A stretch of 64,000 nt of DNA from Nigrospora sphaerica (lineage: Eukaryota > Ascomycota > Sordariomycetes > Amphisphaeriales > Apiosporaceae). The DNA is taken from positions 744,001 through 808,000 of the forward strand of contig JAGVVL010000001.1 of the NCBI GenBank assembly GCA_018287875.1, read 5' to 3'. Below, piece after piece: positions 12,205 through 25,000 of the stretch. Position 1 is the first letter of the stretch. Each line of letters opens with the position of its first letter. The position numbers and the translations under genes were made by a program. The notes beneath the pieces are model-generated. The model was given only the letters and a program-made list of their open reading frames with translations. It searched no databases and was not told where the DNA came from.

Positions 12205-13799
12205 GGAGGGCACATGCGCGTCTAGAATGTCCAGGGTCACCACACAGAAGCGTTGCCAAGCGTATCATGAATCGCGCCCAGAGTAAGCTTGTTTATGTGC
12301 ATGGCTTTCAAACCCAATCCCTATACCCCTGTCGGGCTGCCCTGGTCCATCCGGGTCTAGCCCTGCTTCTTCGCCCTCTGTGAGCCCCCTTTCCCGTCTT
12401 CCCGCAGCCAATAGACAACCGATAGCCATCCAGTGGTATGGGGACCTGGTTGCGCTTCTCGCATCGAGAGCCGGGCAGGTACATGCCGGGACGAGGCGAG
12501 CCTGCTCTACCAATTTGACTAGCAACTGATCAAAACGACACCCATCGACACCATCTCAACCTCCTATGCGTGCCACGCTTACTACTTGCTTTATCTATTT
12601 ATGCTTTGCCATGCAAGTCAGAAAGGAGCGAGCTCGCTGGGCGCAGCCGCAGCGTCGGGTCGTCCGTCCATTTATTACTTAATACCGCCATTGAAACATT
12701 AAACTTTGGGCATCGCCTTGTCTTCCCCACGGCCAAGGGCGAGGCTAAGAGCGTCCGGCTGACAACGCCTTGCTTGGCCTCTTCTTGTTATACTCGGCCT
12801 TCGTAGTCAGCCGACCTGGACATCGCCGTCTACTAAGCCTCTTTGAATCTCGGTTACCCAGTCCCTTGGCGGCTGGGCCCGGCTCGTCCGACTCCCATCG
12901 CGCACGCTGCTGTCGACCTCGGAACCCCAGGCACCAGAGTCGCTTTTGCCCGCGAACTCCGGCCGCCGTCTCGTATGCCTACTTGGGACTTGGGGTACGT
13001 AGGTATCACTTTGTACGGTCTCCTGATTGGCCCCGCGCGCGCGTCCAAGTCCCCTTCAGCCTTCCCCGTCGTATCCGTTCTCCGGACGCCTCCTGCCAAG
13101 CGGCCCCCTCAAACGCCTTGGCCCACGCATACCACAGCTCGTATAGAGCGGGCGGGACGGGGGCAAAGGGGGCGGCGCGACAGGCTGGCCGGCGAAAAGC
13201 CAACGGCGCGGCGGGCCGGGGTCGGCCCGGCCGCCGAAAGAACCCATTGTCCATGCGCCCAGGCGCGCGTTGAGAAGAATATGGCCTGATTCCGGGGGGG
13301 CAAACGGGGGCATGGCATGCGCGTTCGTCCCGAGTTGCACCGCCCTCGTCCCGCTGCAATACCTGTATTTCTCCCTGCTGCACTCGCTTCTACTTCTCCC
13401 TGCCTCGGCCTCGCTGGCCCGAGCACTTCGAAATGCCCGCTCCCGGTACAGCCGCCCTGTGCCCCGTTCCCAGGGACAGAACCAGGGGGGCGAGAAGTTG
13501 TCCAATTGACAAATGAAGACGTTGGGAGGATTCCCCTGCATGGCCGCGTCGGTCCCAGCCTGACAGCAATTTACTGCCGACGCTGACACAGACACCGAGA
13601 CTCGCTTACCCCGCGAGGCGTCGTACTTGCCTCTTTTTGTCGTTTGGGCCGCGTCACACTGCACAAGCAAAGGACAAAAAGAAAAAGAAAAGCAAGAGTT
13701 GAAAACCTGCAGCTCGGCCGTCTCGCCGTAGACCAGACGCGCCCATCCTTGATTCTCAGGGCTTGCTTTGCTCGCATCTGTAATGACTCGGCGTTTCAA

Positions 13800-15850
13800 T
13801 GCTGTCCTCTCCCTCCTTCTTACACAACGATACTCGTCATGAGCCCGTCTCACCGTATCGGGTTATGCCATCAGTGGATGTCTGACACAAAAAGCATTAT
13901 GCCATCCCTCCTGGGGATGGATCGGTTTTGCCTTCCAATGTTAACACCCCGCCGATATAGCAATTCCATCACGAACGCCGTTTCGACTGACTGGACTGGT
14001 TTGTATGTTTGTTTGCTTGTTTGTTTCTTACACGGGTTCAATCATCAGTTTGTCCTGAGAAGCTCTCATAAACCGAAGACGGCCTGGTCCGTCCTGATGG
14101 TGCTTGGTATATTTTATAATCCCGGCTCTAGCTCTATGGACCGTTACACCTGTAGTGCGCCAAAGGTTGAGAGAAACACCTGCGGCAACCGCCAGTACGT
14201 TTAAAAACAGCGTGTTTGCTGAACTTGTATCCGCCGGCCCCCGTATTGGAAGGTAATGCAGTGGTTCAGCATGGGAAGACTAACAAAATGCAAGTGGATG
14301 CCCCGGATGATATACAAGGTTTGTCGAGTTTTGCATAGGGAATCCATGTCTCTTGGGGAACACCCAGCTGGCCCGGACCGTTATGCATCACTTAGCTTTG
14401 TTTAAATAGGCTACGGAGAATTATTGCGGGGATGAGTAAAGGCTAAACCTAAATACCGAGTAACTCATGTCCTTGTTTTTCTTCCTGAAACACTTCGGCC
14501 AACAGAGTGAAAGGAGCACACCTTTCAAGTATACACCCTTAGCTATCTGTCATTTTCTCTCCCATTTCGCCACTGCCCAGGGCCTCACTCCAAAAGAACG
14601 CCCACAGCAAGCACTAGTCATTATGCTTTACATTTACGACGTAAATATGGGTATATACAGATCCTTTTTTCATCCTAGTTTCTTACCCTCTCAGCTACGT
14701 ACACTGCTATCCCTTGCCTCAACATCACACTTCCCTGCTATTCGTGTATTGGTAAGATGCAATCGATTCCTCGATGTCATCGTCTTACACCTAAAAGTAT
14801 CATGCCAAAAGTTCATCTCATGGACACTGGAGGTCTTCACAGCCATGATAAGTTTGAAACCCTGTATTTCCAGATATCTAAGGGGTACATACGTCTAGTC
14901 CAGTACATCAACTGTGGGTACAGTCGCTACCCCACGTCTGTCCTCCACGACACGAGAGTCCCGCTAGAGAAAATCATCGTGCAAACTCATAATCACCGGC
15001 TGAGAACAACCAATAAGATTCCAGGCCGGCACGGTGGGATGGTGGTTGCGACGCTTCCGATCTCTCCTTGCAGTTACAGCCGATGGTGATCACTCCTGAC
15101 GCAAAAGGTGATACGAGTTGCAACATCGTTATAACCAGGATCCTTCACGTCCATGACTAGAAATTACATATGCATCTCACGTACTCAATTATATCTTGCA
15201 GAGAAAGGTGTCGTTGCCCTTGGCAATATTGTCATCTCAGGCTAACGGATGGCATGCGACATAAGAGTCGCCTCAACCACCTTCAGCCTGGCTTCTACGG
15301 TATAACTCCGGCGGTGTGGTCTCTTTGTCTTGATTCTCTCGACATGACGAGGGACAGTACAACAACAGCAGTATGTGCAGCCCTATATGAAGTACGTCCT
15401 ACATACAATCAACACGGGAACTACTCGAGACAGTGAAGAGCCCGGGAAACCTTGCGGTGTAACCATAATCCGCTCTTCGCTCAAAGAATATCGACTAAAT
15501 CCTGACGAATCACCGGGTACTTTATCCAGCTTCTAAGGAGTGTTATAGCATATACCTCCATCCAACTATACTATGGTGGAGTGAGCAGAGGAGCCGATTA
15601 GATAACTCCGCACGAGCAGTTTAGTGTCGATGCTATAGGTGGGTGGAATTTTCCTCTCCTGCACGGGATTCCCTTTAGAGAAGGGGACGTAGTTGAGTCA
15701 GAGAACAGGGAAAAGGTGTAGTAGGTGGACTTACGAGTACCCAAGTACATAACTAGCTGAAGCTGTAGCAACACTCGTGGAATCCGAGTCTCTGTCTAGA
15801 AAGCTTGGGAGGGTGTAGGTAGGTATCTAGTTCCTCCCGTCTGAAATCTT
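13800..15850. other. AT-richer gene-free block
   Basis: By eye this segment is noticeably poorer in G+C than the coding parts of the window and lacks any long ORF or splice-site series. It could be RIP-degraded repeat sequence or plain intergenic DNA. I see no transposase or reverse transcriptase motif in any frame. Confidence 0.4.
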
Positions 15851-16525
15851 GCCGAGGGAATTGGGGCTCCGGTCAAACGCGACCCCCTTTTCTTCATCAG
15901 CTGGCGAGATTGCCACGTTTTACATTTTAACAGATGAGTTAAGTCGGCTCTCGCCACGGCAGCAGGCGGCACTCCATCGTTTTACTGAAAGATTAAGAGG
16001 ACGCGTCCAGAAAGACCAAGACGCGTCTTTGTCCACCACGCTCCCCTCGTGCAGCCCAGGGACAAAGGCGCTTGTGGCCCTGAGATGGAAAACAAAGAGC
16101 CAGTGGCTTTGTGACCGGAATCAGCCATCGGCACATGAGCCCCCCATCGCCGCTTTTTGTAGAAAGGCACCGCATGCGCAAGGAGGAATGCGTTCACTTG
16201 TTCTTTGAGCGGTCCGCAGGGCATTGTTTCGGGGTCGATGGAACGACATTAATACCCAGGGCGGCTTGGGCGTCTTTTAAACAGAAGGAATTCCCACTGA
16301 ATGGGGGAAAGCTGATGCAAGCTCGGCACGATACCTTCAGATTCTCACAGAGCCCGCCCCCCCCAGCAGAAAATATCTATGTGGGCAGGCAAAAGAAGTG
16401 GCTGACACCGGCGACCACAGGCAGCCGACGGCGACACGAAGAACAACACCAACACCCTTCACTTCCCCTGCTGTCTGGCCAATATTCCCACCCCTTCTAT
16501 TCCCACGCTCTCCGGCTAGACAGCC

Positions 16526-19087
16526 ATGGCGGACCACGCCAGCCGGCTCTCATCCGGACGGGCGTCGGCGAACGAGGGCGTGCGGGGCCCTTCGCTCTCT
16601 CCGGCGCGTGGCCGCAGACGCCCCGGCAGCGCGACGATGACGGCGCGGGTGGTGAACGCGCAGACGCTTGCGCAGGCGGTGGCGGGGGCGCGGCGGGAGT
16701 TGCTGAGGGCAGGGGAGGCCGCGGGGCTGGCGCCCGAGACGGGGCACCTCATCGGCGTCGTGTGCCGGTACGTGACGCGCAGCGCCGAGCGGGCCCTGTT
16801 CGCGCCGACGGCCGTGGCCGAGGTCGAGCTCGGCCTCGCCCTCGGCCGCGTCCAGGACGCCATCCGCGCCTGCGAGAGCCACTACGACTGTGCCGCCCTC
16901 GTCCACGCCCTCGAGGACCGCCTCCACGCCCGCCTCGACGGCCTCGTCGAGCACATCGCCGCCCACACCCGCGGCGCCGTCGATGCCGCCCGCCGCGAGT
17001 ACGGCGGCACTGGCCGCGGCCACAACGAAGACCATGACGGTGACAATGACAACGGTGCGGACGATGGGGAAAGCCAGGCGCAAGTCGGCGACGAGGAAAA
17101 GGTCGACCTGTTCGACGAGCTGCGCAGTGCCAATCATCTCGTGGACCCTAAGGACGCCGAGATCGACCGCCTCCGCGCCGTGCTCGCCGATTGCATGGGC
17201 GACGACGGTGGCACGCCGCAGAAGAAACCGGGCAGCAGCCCCGCCGCCCTATCGGCCGTCTTGTCCGACGAGAGAAGCAGCTGGCCGTCGTGCTCAAGCC
17301 CATTGCCCCGCAGCAGCAGCCGCGGCCAGACGGTGAGCGAGGCGGCAGACGACGACGCCGACGACGACAACTACGACGACGAGATGTTGGCAGCGTCCAC
17401 GCCTCCCCGGGAGCACGACGACCGTGTGTTTCGGGACGCCCAGCAGCCGCAGCAGCAGCGCCTCGCCTCGGCCGCAGCGGCGGCGCGGGCGCACAAGGAG
17501 GAGCTGCGCGAGGCGCGGCGCGAGGCCGAGGAGCAGGCGCGGGTGACGGCGGCGCGAGCGGAGCAGCAGACGGCGGCGGCCGAGGAGCGGGTGCGGGCCG
17601 AGTGCGCGGCGGCGGCGGCGGCGCAGCAGCAGGCGGCCGAGGCGGAGCTGGCGGCGACGCGGGAGCGGCTCGACCAGAGCCTCGCGGCCAACGGACGCCT
17701 CTACACGTCGCTGTGCGACCTGAAGCCCAACATCCGCGTCATGGCGCGCGTGCGGCCGGCTCTCGGCGCCGCCGCCGCCGAGCTCGACGATCTGCCCGCG
17801 CGCCCCGGCGCCGCCCACCACGGCCTCCAGCGCCTCGGCGTGCCCGAGAAGGCCTCCATCATGGCCGAGGTGCGCGGCGAGGGGCTCAAGTTCGAGACCT
17901 TTGACTTTGAGCGCGTCTTTGCCGCCGACGACACCAACGCCGACGTCGTGGCCGCCGTCGAGCCCCTCATCGGTCGCGCCATCGGTGGCCGCCACGTCTG
18001 CGTCTTCGCCTACGGCCAGACGGGGACGGGCAAGAGCCACACCATGGGCGCCGCCGACGGCGTCATCCCCAACGCCTTCGCCATGCTGGCCAACTGGATC
18101 GCCGCGCGCAGCGGCACCTGGGAGTACAAGGTTGAGGCCACCTTTGTCGAGATCTACGCCGAGAACTGCTACGACCTGCTCCGCAACGACGACGACGGCT
18201 GTGCTGCCGAGAAGGTCGCCGTCCGCTTCGACTCGCGCCGCAACCGCGCCACCGGCAAGGTCGACAAGTTCTATTTCGCGGAGTCTCGCCGGGTCGAGCT
18301 GACATGCGACGGCGCGCTCGACCACGAGCGCGTGCAGTGGGCGCTCGACCGGGCGGCGCGCAACCGCCGCGTGCGCGCGACCCAGAAGAATACCGAGTCG
18401 TCGCGCTCGCACAGCTTGCTGGCCTTATACATCCGCGGCACCTCGCGGACCGAGGCGACCGAGGGCGTGCTAAACCTCATCGACCTGGCCGGTTCGGAGC
18501 GCTTCCACGTCGCCGGCGCCGCCAGTGCCGAGGCCCAGGCCGAGGCCATCGCCATCAACAAGTCGCTCTCGGCGCTGCAGAAAGTCCTCGGCGATATGGC
18601 CAACCCGAGGGCCACGCGCACCAGCTTGCGCGAGTCGACCCTCACCAAGCTTCTCGAGCCCTGCCTTGGCGACGACGCCAAGTGTCTCATGCTTGTCATG
18701 GTCAGCCCGTTGCTAAAGGACCGCGAGGAGACGCGCAACACGCTGCGCTTCGCCAAGGGCGCCCAGCAGGTCAAGTTGCGGACCATCAAGTCCACCGAGT
18801 TCGGCTCCTCCACCTTGGCCCAGCCGTCCCCGGGCAAGGCTCCAACAACTGTGGCGCGGCTCAGCGGCGTGATGCGCAAGTCGGCCGCCTCGTCTTCTTC
18901 TCCGAGCCCTTCGCGCAGGTCCACGCCCGCTACCAAGGAGTTCAACCAGCGATCGTTTAGAGAGCGCGCCCCAAACGGCCGAGGTCCAGGTAACCTTCCG
19001 CTTTCCCCTTCTTCCCTCTTCTCCGTCCCTGCTAAGCCCGCTTTAGGTCGTAGCAGTGCACAGGGGCACGGTAAGTCATGCGCCTGA
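16526..19087 (+). CDS. Kinesin with C-terminal motor (kinesin-14-like)
   Basis: ATP-driven microtubule motor. The motor domain lies at the C-terminus (about residues 398-750), which with the neck-like LKPNIRVMARVRP places it in the kinesin-14 (Kar3/KlpA/Ncd) class. These are minus-end motors acting in spindle and microtubule organisation. Visible motifs are the P-loop GQTGTGKS (497-504), switch I NTESSRSH (622-629) and switch II DLAGSER (653-659). Residues of about 300-395 are Ala/Glu/Arg/Gln-rich and should form a short coiled coil. The N-terminal 280 residues are not recognisable and include an acidic patch near 170-190. The ORF is uninterrupted for 853 codons. A plausible 57-nt intron (18990-19046, GTAACC, CTGCTAAGC, TTTAG) near the 3' end is in frame, so splicing would give 834 residues with the same C-terminus. 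Third-position GC is very high. It is convergent with eIF2A. Confidence 0.88.
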   Translation: MADHASRLSSGRASANEGVRGPSLSPARGRRRPGSATMTARVVNAQTLAQAVAGARRELLRAGEAAGLAPETGHLIGVVCRYVTRSAERALFAPTAVAEVELGLALGRVQDAIRACESHYDCAALVHALEDRLHARLDGLVEHIAAHTRGAVDAARREYGGTGRGHNEDHDGDNDNGADDGESQAQVGDEEKVDLFDELRSANHLVDPKDAEIDRLRAVLADCMGDDGGTPQKKPGSSPAALSAVLSDERSSWPSCSSPLPRSSSRGQTVSEAADDDADDDNYDDEMLAASTPPREHDDRVFRDAQQPQQQRLASAAAAARAHKEELREARREAEEQARVTAARAEQQTAAAEERVRAECAAAAAAQQQAAEAELAATRERLDQSLAANGRLYTSLCDLKPNIRVMARVRPALGAAAAELDDLPARPGAAHHGLQRLGVPEKASIMAEVRGEGLKFETFDFERVFAADDTNADVVAAVEPLIGRAIGGRHVCVFAYGQTGTGKSHTMGAADGVIPNAFAMLANWIAARSGTWEYKVEATFVEIYAENCYDLLRNDDDGCAAEKVAVRFDSRRNRATGKVDKFYFAESRRVELTCDGALDHERVQWALDRAARNRRVRATQKNTESSRSHSLLALYIRGTSRTEATEGVLNLIDLAGSERFHVAGAASAEAQAEAIAINKSLSALQKVLGDMANPRATRTSLRESTLTKLLEPCLGDDAKCLMLVMVSPLLKDREETRNTLRFAKGAQQVKLRTIKSTEFGSSTLAQPSPGKAPTTVARLSGVMRKSAASSSSPSPSRRSTPATKEFNQRSFRERAPNGRGPGNLPLSPSSLFSVPAKPALGRSSAQGHGKSCA

Positions 19088-19907
19088 GGTGATAGGAACC
19101 ATTAGCGTCGACACCAGCGTAGCCAAGCCCCTTTTCCCACCACGCCGTACTGACTGATGGTTTCCGTACGCAAGTCTCTGAGTATACCCCCAAACTCTCC
19201 CCAACCTCCGCACCGGAGCAGGCCGTATATGACACCGCAGATGCACCAGTTCGGCAACAGGTCAATGGAGCTTATCGAGATTGGTGGCAAAAGCTGGTAA
19301 CGTTTCGCGGTCGAGTGGCACTAGTGTCCAATAGTGAATAAAGCAAGACAGTTTACGTAAGATATATCATCCACCATGAGTTTCGCGCACCTCGTTAGTA
19401 TTAGAGCCTAGGAGACCATGGCGTGTAAGGGTTCAATCATAGGCTCTGGCCTACGCACTCACCCTTTGTCCACCGTGATGGTGTATAAGCCCTGTGCCCT
19501 AGCTAATACATCTTTTCGGATTTTCAGAAAACACGGTTCTCTCGTCAAATGATTTGGTGCCCACCGCAGTCGGCCAGTAGGCGAAGATGTGGCACAAGCG
19601 CTCGTGAGGTGGGTCGAAGGTTCAAAGCTGCCGGGCTCGTGGCCCAGCTTCATTTTCGTCTCTCGTCTAACTTTTTGTGGCCCGCCCCTTTGGGGTGGCG
19701 ATGTCTCGGGAAATGCCGCCCGGTGTCCAAGAGCACCTCCCTGTCGCTTGCGGTAGCAAGACAGCAAAGCCGTGCATACCAGTTCCCATGTTGCTCTTTC
19801 TCCAAATCCAACACCAGCCCGAGGATACATAACCCGTCCACTGCTCTAGCCAGCACTCGATTTCTCGACGCGACTTCACAGTAGTATGTACCGCGTCACT
19901 GCTGACT
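19088..19907. other. Convergent intergenic region
   Basis: An 820-bp gap between the 3' ends of the kinesin and eIF2A genes. No recognisable gene; it presumably holds both 3' UTRs and polyadenylation signals. Confidence 0.6.
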
Positions 19908-22058
19908 TTAACGGCTCTCCTTCTCCAGGGCCTCGAGCTCCTTCGTGACCGACTGCTTGGTCGAAATCTTCTTCATTTGCGTATCCTCCAACTTCTCACC
20001 ACCGGCCAAGCGCATCTCCAGATCCTCAATGGCTCGGATCTTCTTCTGCAGGCTGCGCAGCTTCTTGGCAGCGGGGTTCTGGCTACCCGGGGACAGCAGC
20101 GAGTCGGCCATGGGCGGCTGCGACGTCTCAACAGGAGGCACCAGCGAGGCGCCACCGTCCCGGGGCTGATTTCCATCGCCGTTGCGCTGCGTGTTGCTCC
20201 GGTTCCGCGCCGGGTTGTTACCTCCGGCGGGGTTTCGGGAGCGGCTGCGGGGGTGCTGCTGGTTGTGCTGCTGGCCACGGCGGTCGGGGCTGCGTCCCTC
20301 GTGGCCAGAACCGGCGCCCTGCTCACGCTGTCCAGGAGGGGCCAGGCCTTCGGTGCCGTTCTCGCCTCCCTGCTTCTTCTTGTTGTTCCGCTTCTTCTTG
20401 TTCTTCAGAGCGGCCTTCGAAAGATTCTCGTCATCGCCGGCCGCAGCCGCATCCGAAGGGGCGGCGCCCGGGACGCTGCGAGCCGCGAACTCGGCACCAG
20501 GCACCTGGTTCCGAGAACGTCCGAATCCGTTGGGTCCGATGTTGGCGGCGCCGTTGCTCATGACGTGGGCGGCACCGCCCTCATCCTCGCGCCGGAAGTG
20601 GAGAGGCGTGACAGTGCCCCGGGCTCCCGGCGGGCGGTAGGCACCGACGGGCTTGGATGGCGTCTTAACAGTGCCCAGGAATGCGACGCCCGACGAGTGC
20701 GGCGTGGGTACGGGGCTCAAGGGGTCGACGCGCGGCAGGTTCTCGGGCAGAATGGGTCTCCAGCTGACGTTGTACAGCTCCGTCATGTCCTCGTTGTACA
20801 TGATAGCACCGCTGACGTGCCACAGCTTGACGCCGTTATCGACACGGAGCCGGGGCGAGGTCGTGGCCGTCATGATGAAGCGGCTGTCGGGGCTCCACTG
20901 ACATACGCTGGGGTTACCGCTTTCAATGGTGCAAATCTTTCGGTAATCCTTCTCGAGATCGTAGACGTCAATCTGCCCAGCCAAGTTGCCGAAGCCGGCA
21001 ACGAGAACAAAACGGCCCGTGGGAGAGAACGTGATGGTGTTGCGCGGCGCCAGCGCGAAGGAGTGCATGGCGACGGCGCGGAAGTTGAAGATGGTCGTCT
21101 TGGCCGGCATGTAGCCATAGATGACACCAAACTCCTTGCCAGTCGGGGACCACGACACATCGTGGATGGGGCCCTCCTTGTCCAGCGTGATGCGGGCGTC
21201 GACGGAGCCGTTGGAGCTCAGCAGGTAGAGCGTCGTCTCGCCGTAGTAGCTCTTGTTGGACTTGTCCACGTCTGTTTGCGCCAGCACAATCAGGCTCGTG
21301 CCGAGGCTGTTCCACTTCAGCTGCACCTTGTCGCCCTTGAAAAAGGTCTTTTGCGAAATGGGGGCGTTGAACTGCGGGACGTTGAAGACCTTAACGGCGG
21401 CCGGCATACCCTGTATTCCGATGAGTCAGTACAAGTGAACCAAACGGGGATGAAGGAGGGGGGGTGATGTTACCTTTCGCTCCGGGACGAAGACGGCGAC
21501 GTTGTGGCTCTGGCCAGGGGCGAGGGCAAAGTCGGTGAGGCCCTCGACGCGCAGCTTGTTCCAGACAGTGCCCAGATCGTGGCTCTGGTAGAACTGCACC
21601 TCGTTCGTCACGCTGCGAGCGCAAAACTTCTCGTCGCTCGTGTACTGCAGGTTCCAGCCCGTGGGAGACTTTTGCACGAACTTACCCAAGGGCTGCTTCT
21701 CGGCGCCCTCGGCAACGTCCTCGACGGTACGCCATATCTTCATGTTCTTGACGGCATCGCCGGCCTCGTCCTTGGAGGGGCGCTCCCAGGTGCTGAAATA
21801 GGTGCCGCGAGGGGAAAAATCGACGTCAAAGACATTCACCATGGCGATGGTGGCCAGCACGTGACCCACCGTAGCGTCAACAACGGCGACGCGGTCGTTG
21901 GTGGCCCAGGCCAGGTAACGGCCACAGGGCGAGTACACGCAGCATCGCAGGTTCCCTTCAGGCTTGACGAAGGCGGCCACGGGGGCGTAGACCGGATCCG
22001 CATCGGTGATACCGATGGCCTTTTGGGTGCGGTAGGCAAACTGCAGGGGATTCGCCAT
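19908..22058 (-). CDS. Eukaryotic translation initiation factor 2A (eIF2A)
   Basis: Cytoplasmic factor that can deliver initiator tRNA to 40S subunits independently of eIF2 in other eukaryotes. Two exons: 22058-21474 and 21410-19908. The 63-nt intron (21473-21411) has donor GTAACA, a CTGAC branch and a CAG acceptor. The frame joins in phase 0 to give 695 residues, close to fungal eIF2A size. The N-terminal 430 or so residues form WD-like beta-propeller repeats, for example CCVYSPCGRYLAWA, DVDFSPRGTYFSTW, DVSWSPTGKEFGVIYGYMPA and VCQWSPDSRFIMTATTSPRL. These match the eIF2A central domain, including its LRVDNGVKLW element. The C-terminal part is low-complexity and basic (KNKKKRNNKKK) and ends in a predicted helical segment, as in the family. 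The start at 22058 opens with MANPLQFAYRTQKAIG. A long antisense frame (19977-21467) is a composition shadow. Confidence 0.93.
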
Positions 22059-25000
22059 GACTAGTCAAAGTCACAGAGGTTGATCAAGCGTTGCAGTTTG
22101 TGGGGGGGCGGGGAGTGATGTCGAATTGTCTCGTTTTGCTCGTCTTCTTCTTGGCGGGTGGGAGTTTTTGCTTCGATGCGTGGCCGGCTTGGGTGAGAGA
22201 CGGGACACGAGTCAATGCAGGCGGCAACGAGTCGATGGTTGGCCCTGGGGGGTCAGCGGTCGACGGTCGTGCGAAGGATGGCGTGTTGGCTCGATGCTCT
22301 CGCGGGGAGGGGCAGAGGTGGGCGACGCAGGGGCAGATGCTCAAAGGCACGGGGCCGGTCGGCAAAGGCAAGGCAGCGATCCTGAGATTGTGCTTCTTTG
22401 TGCTGTCGTGTATCGAAGTGGACGGACAGCCAGCTAACGTCTCCCGCTTCCGAAGATGTGGGATGCGTCGGGTCGGGTACGAAGCATGCGCGTGTGCGTG
22501 CGTACGAGATACACGAAGCGAAACTACCGAGACAAAAGCCTGGCCAAGAAGAATAATTAAGGCAAAGGGAAATGGATTCGACGGGCCACCCAGAGGGTAA
22601 AGTTGACGCAGAGCGGTGGGCGGGCGTGACGTGACGGAGCGTGCAAGTGGGCTGGGGGAGAAGAAGCGAAGAAATGGAAGCGAAGCGGAAGGGATAGGAC
22701 GAGAGAGAATGTTTTTTTTTCCCCGGGCTCGAAACCTTTTTTTTTTTCCCCGGTGCTGCGTTGCCATGCAGAACTAGGCTGGGCCGCGCTGGGCCGCGTT
22801 GGGTTCCGTTCTCTCCATCCACCGTCTAGGTAGTACTCGCCCTCTCTGCTCCACGCTTTACAGCCGAACTTACAGGTATGTACCTCCTGAAATGTTAGCG
22901 CTCTAGGGCTGTGTCCGCTATGCTATTGGTACTCCGCGGCTGCTGTGGTAAGGGTACCCTATATTGTCGTGCTGCCGTGTTGCTTGCTACCTTGGGTACC
23001 AATCCCCGTATACTTCATCGTCATCTGAAATTGCTCAGTTGGAGATGACTGAATCAGGGCGACGCACTAACAGCTATTTGCCCACCGGCCCTGCGTGGAC
23101 CAGGAAGAGAACGGAAGAGGCTGGATTGGAAAACACACAGCTGCACCTTGATAGCTTCTGCCTTCTTCCTAGTGCCATCTCATGGAAACTCACATCCATC
23201 CATTTTCAATGTTGTCCGTCGCCATACCGACTGACCCACTCAGCCGCACTCCTCCACCACTGTGGCAACCTCAAACCTCTCATCAGCTTCTTTTTTTTGT
23301 CCAGTGCCCCTGCCCGTCTGGAGCTGGCGATCTAAGGGATTTCACATACTGCGGCGCAGCTCCAATGCATGAACCGGCTGTTCATCACCGTGGGCTTTAC
23401 CGGCATCCATGTTCTGCATTCGCGTTGGCTAGCCCTTGTAGGTCCCACGGACGAGAGGTAATGACTGCCCGCCTGTCATTTTCAACACCCCCTGGCCAGG
23501 TTTGTGTTTGAAGCGGCCGATGCTCCGCCAGCCGCGAGTGAAACAAGTGGCAACCATAATCGTCGAACTGCAAGACCGCTGTCTCCGACCACAAGTGCAT
23601 CCTCGCGTGGCTTCAGTAAAGCATCACTGTGGAAGATGTAGGCATACCTGGGTATCTGCTGGGCTCATGAGTACAACCTAGTACCTAAGGCATGGAAAGA
23701 AGCCAGAGCCGATGATTCAGACTCGTCAACAGCTCTCGCCCCGCCGCAGCTAAATGTGATGAGTTGGCCGGGCCGGCACACCACTCCTGCACGGCCGGAT
23801 TCGTGAACTCGCCATCACACATCTCTTCACTATGACCGACCAAGTGCATCAACAGAGGCCAGTGCAACCCGGACCAGCGTCGTCTCGTCACGCCCCCTAC
23901 TGCCCATTGCGCCCAATGGTCCGGGCCGTGCCCGGAGGAGCATCTCGCTAAGGTCGATAGGGGGAAGGTCACGCTTCCGTCCCCCCCCCCAGTCGTCTTA
24001 AATAATCGGAGAAATCAACCTCGGACGGGAGAGTCAAGGATACGCCCAGCTGCCGCCGATCGACGGCGGGTCCTGCCGCTCCGCCGTCACCGCATGAACC
24101 CTTAATTTCCCCCCTCTTCCCCAGTGCGCAGCCTCCCCTATCTATCCGATCTAGATGAACGCACCTCTTTCTTTTTTTCTTCTTTTTCGTTTTTTGCGTT
24201 CCCAGCGTGCCGACGGCCATCTGTTGAGGTGCTCATGTGCCTAATTGCCCTCGGACCGCTTGATAACCAACTTTGCATGGCGCACCTAGCGTCATGGCTA
24301 ATGCAGCACCTGGCAGACGCCACCACCTGCTAGTAAAGGCCAAAAGTCCCTCCACGGGTTTTCATTAAATACCCAACCTCCAACCGGCTCGTTATTCTGG
24401 TGCGCGGGACATGAGGTTTGGTACAACTGCGTAGCTGGCCGTCTGCGAGAGCTTCTACTAGCCAGTCGCTCATCAGTCCTTAGATACTCTGTACCTCTGC
24501 TTGGACCACGTTAACTGCAAACCTGGCCATCTGGCCTTCCTGTATGCTGAGGGAAGGCCGTTGGTATTAGATACTTAAAAATAATCACGTACTATCGCTG
24601 TTACTGGTCGACCATGCACCACGACCTACCTAGGATGGAGTTGTGAATCGCTTTGTGTTTGGGCACCCAGGACAACGAGGCGATCTTAGCGCGTTCAACA
24701 TCTTTTTTGCCACTGCGTGCAGCACTGCCCCTTTTCCGGCCCCTTCGATTTAACAGTGATTGAAGCTAGAAGTTTGTCCATGAATACCCATGAGTTGGAC
24801 TACAGCCGCCCGGCGTGGTGTAATTTGGGAGCTTATTTACGGTTGGGGGGTTAATGGATTTTCTCTGGTGCTCTTTTTACCTTCACAATCCCGCCTTCGT
24901 CTGTCTCTTGGATCTTCTTACTAATGACACCGTGGGGGGACGGAACGTACCAGTCAGTAATAAATAAACTCTTTTCTCTGATGCTGTTCCATGAATTGAA

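Larger units (their letters stand above)
9589..16525. other. Large gene-free stretch (about 6.9 kb)
   Basis: No recognisable gene. It contains a diverged pair of short repeats (10241-10290 and 10718-10770), a 10-bp tandem repeat near 12167-12204, and an AT-richer block of about 13.8-15.85 kb with no long ORF. The frames at 10.8-12.3 kb are Arg/Pro/Gly-rich on both strands and look like composition-driven noise. The last few hundred bases before the kinesin are C/T-rich and probably include its promoter and 5' leader. Confidence 0.55.

Noticed and set aside
11548..12268. Minus-strand ORF of 231 codons
   Set aside because: Pro/Arg-rich without a domain, overlapping other equally long frames and a tandem repeat; no splice or start context.
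13056..13853. Minus-strand ORF of 265 codons
   Set aside because: No recognisable motif, composition shifts along its length, and frames on the other strand are equally open.
17294..18412. A 372-codon minus-strand ORF
   Set aside because: Antisense shadow of the kinesin coiled coil and motor; Arg/Gly/Val-rich noise.
19977..21467. A 496-codon plus-strand ORF
   Set aside because: Antisense shadow of eIF2A, with no domain and low-complexity composition.
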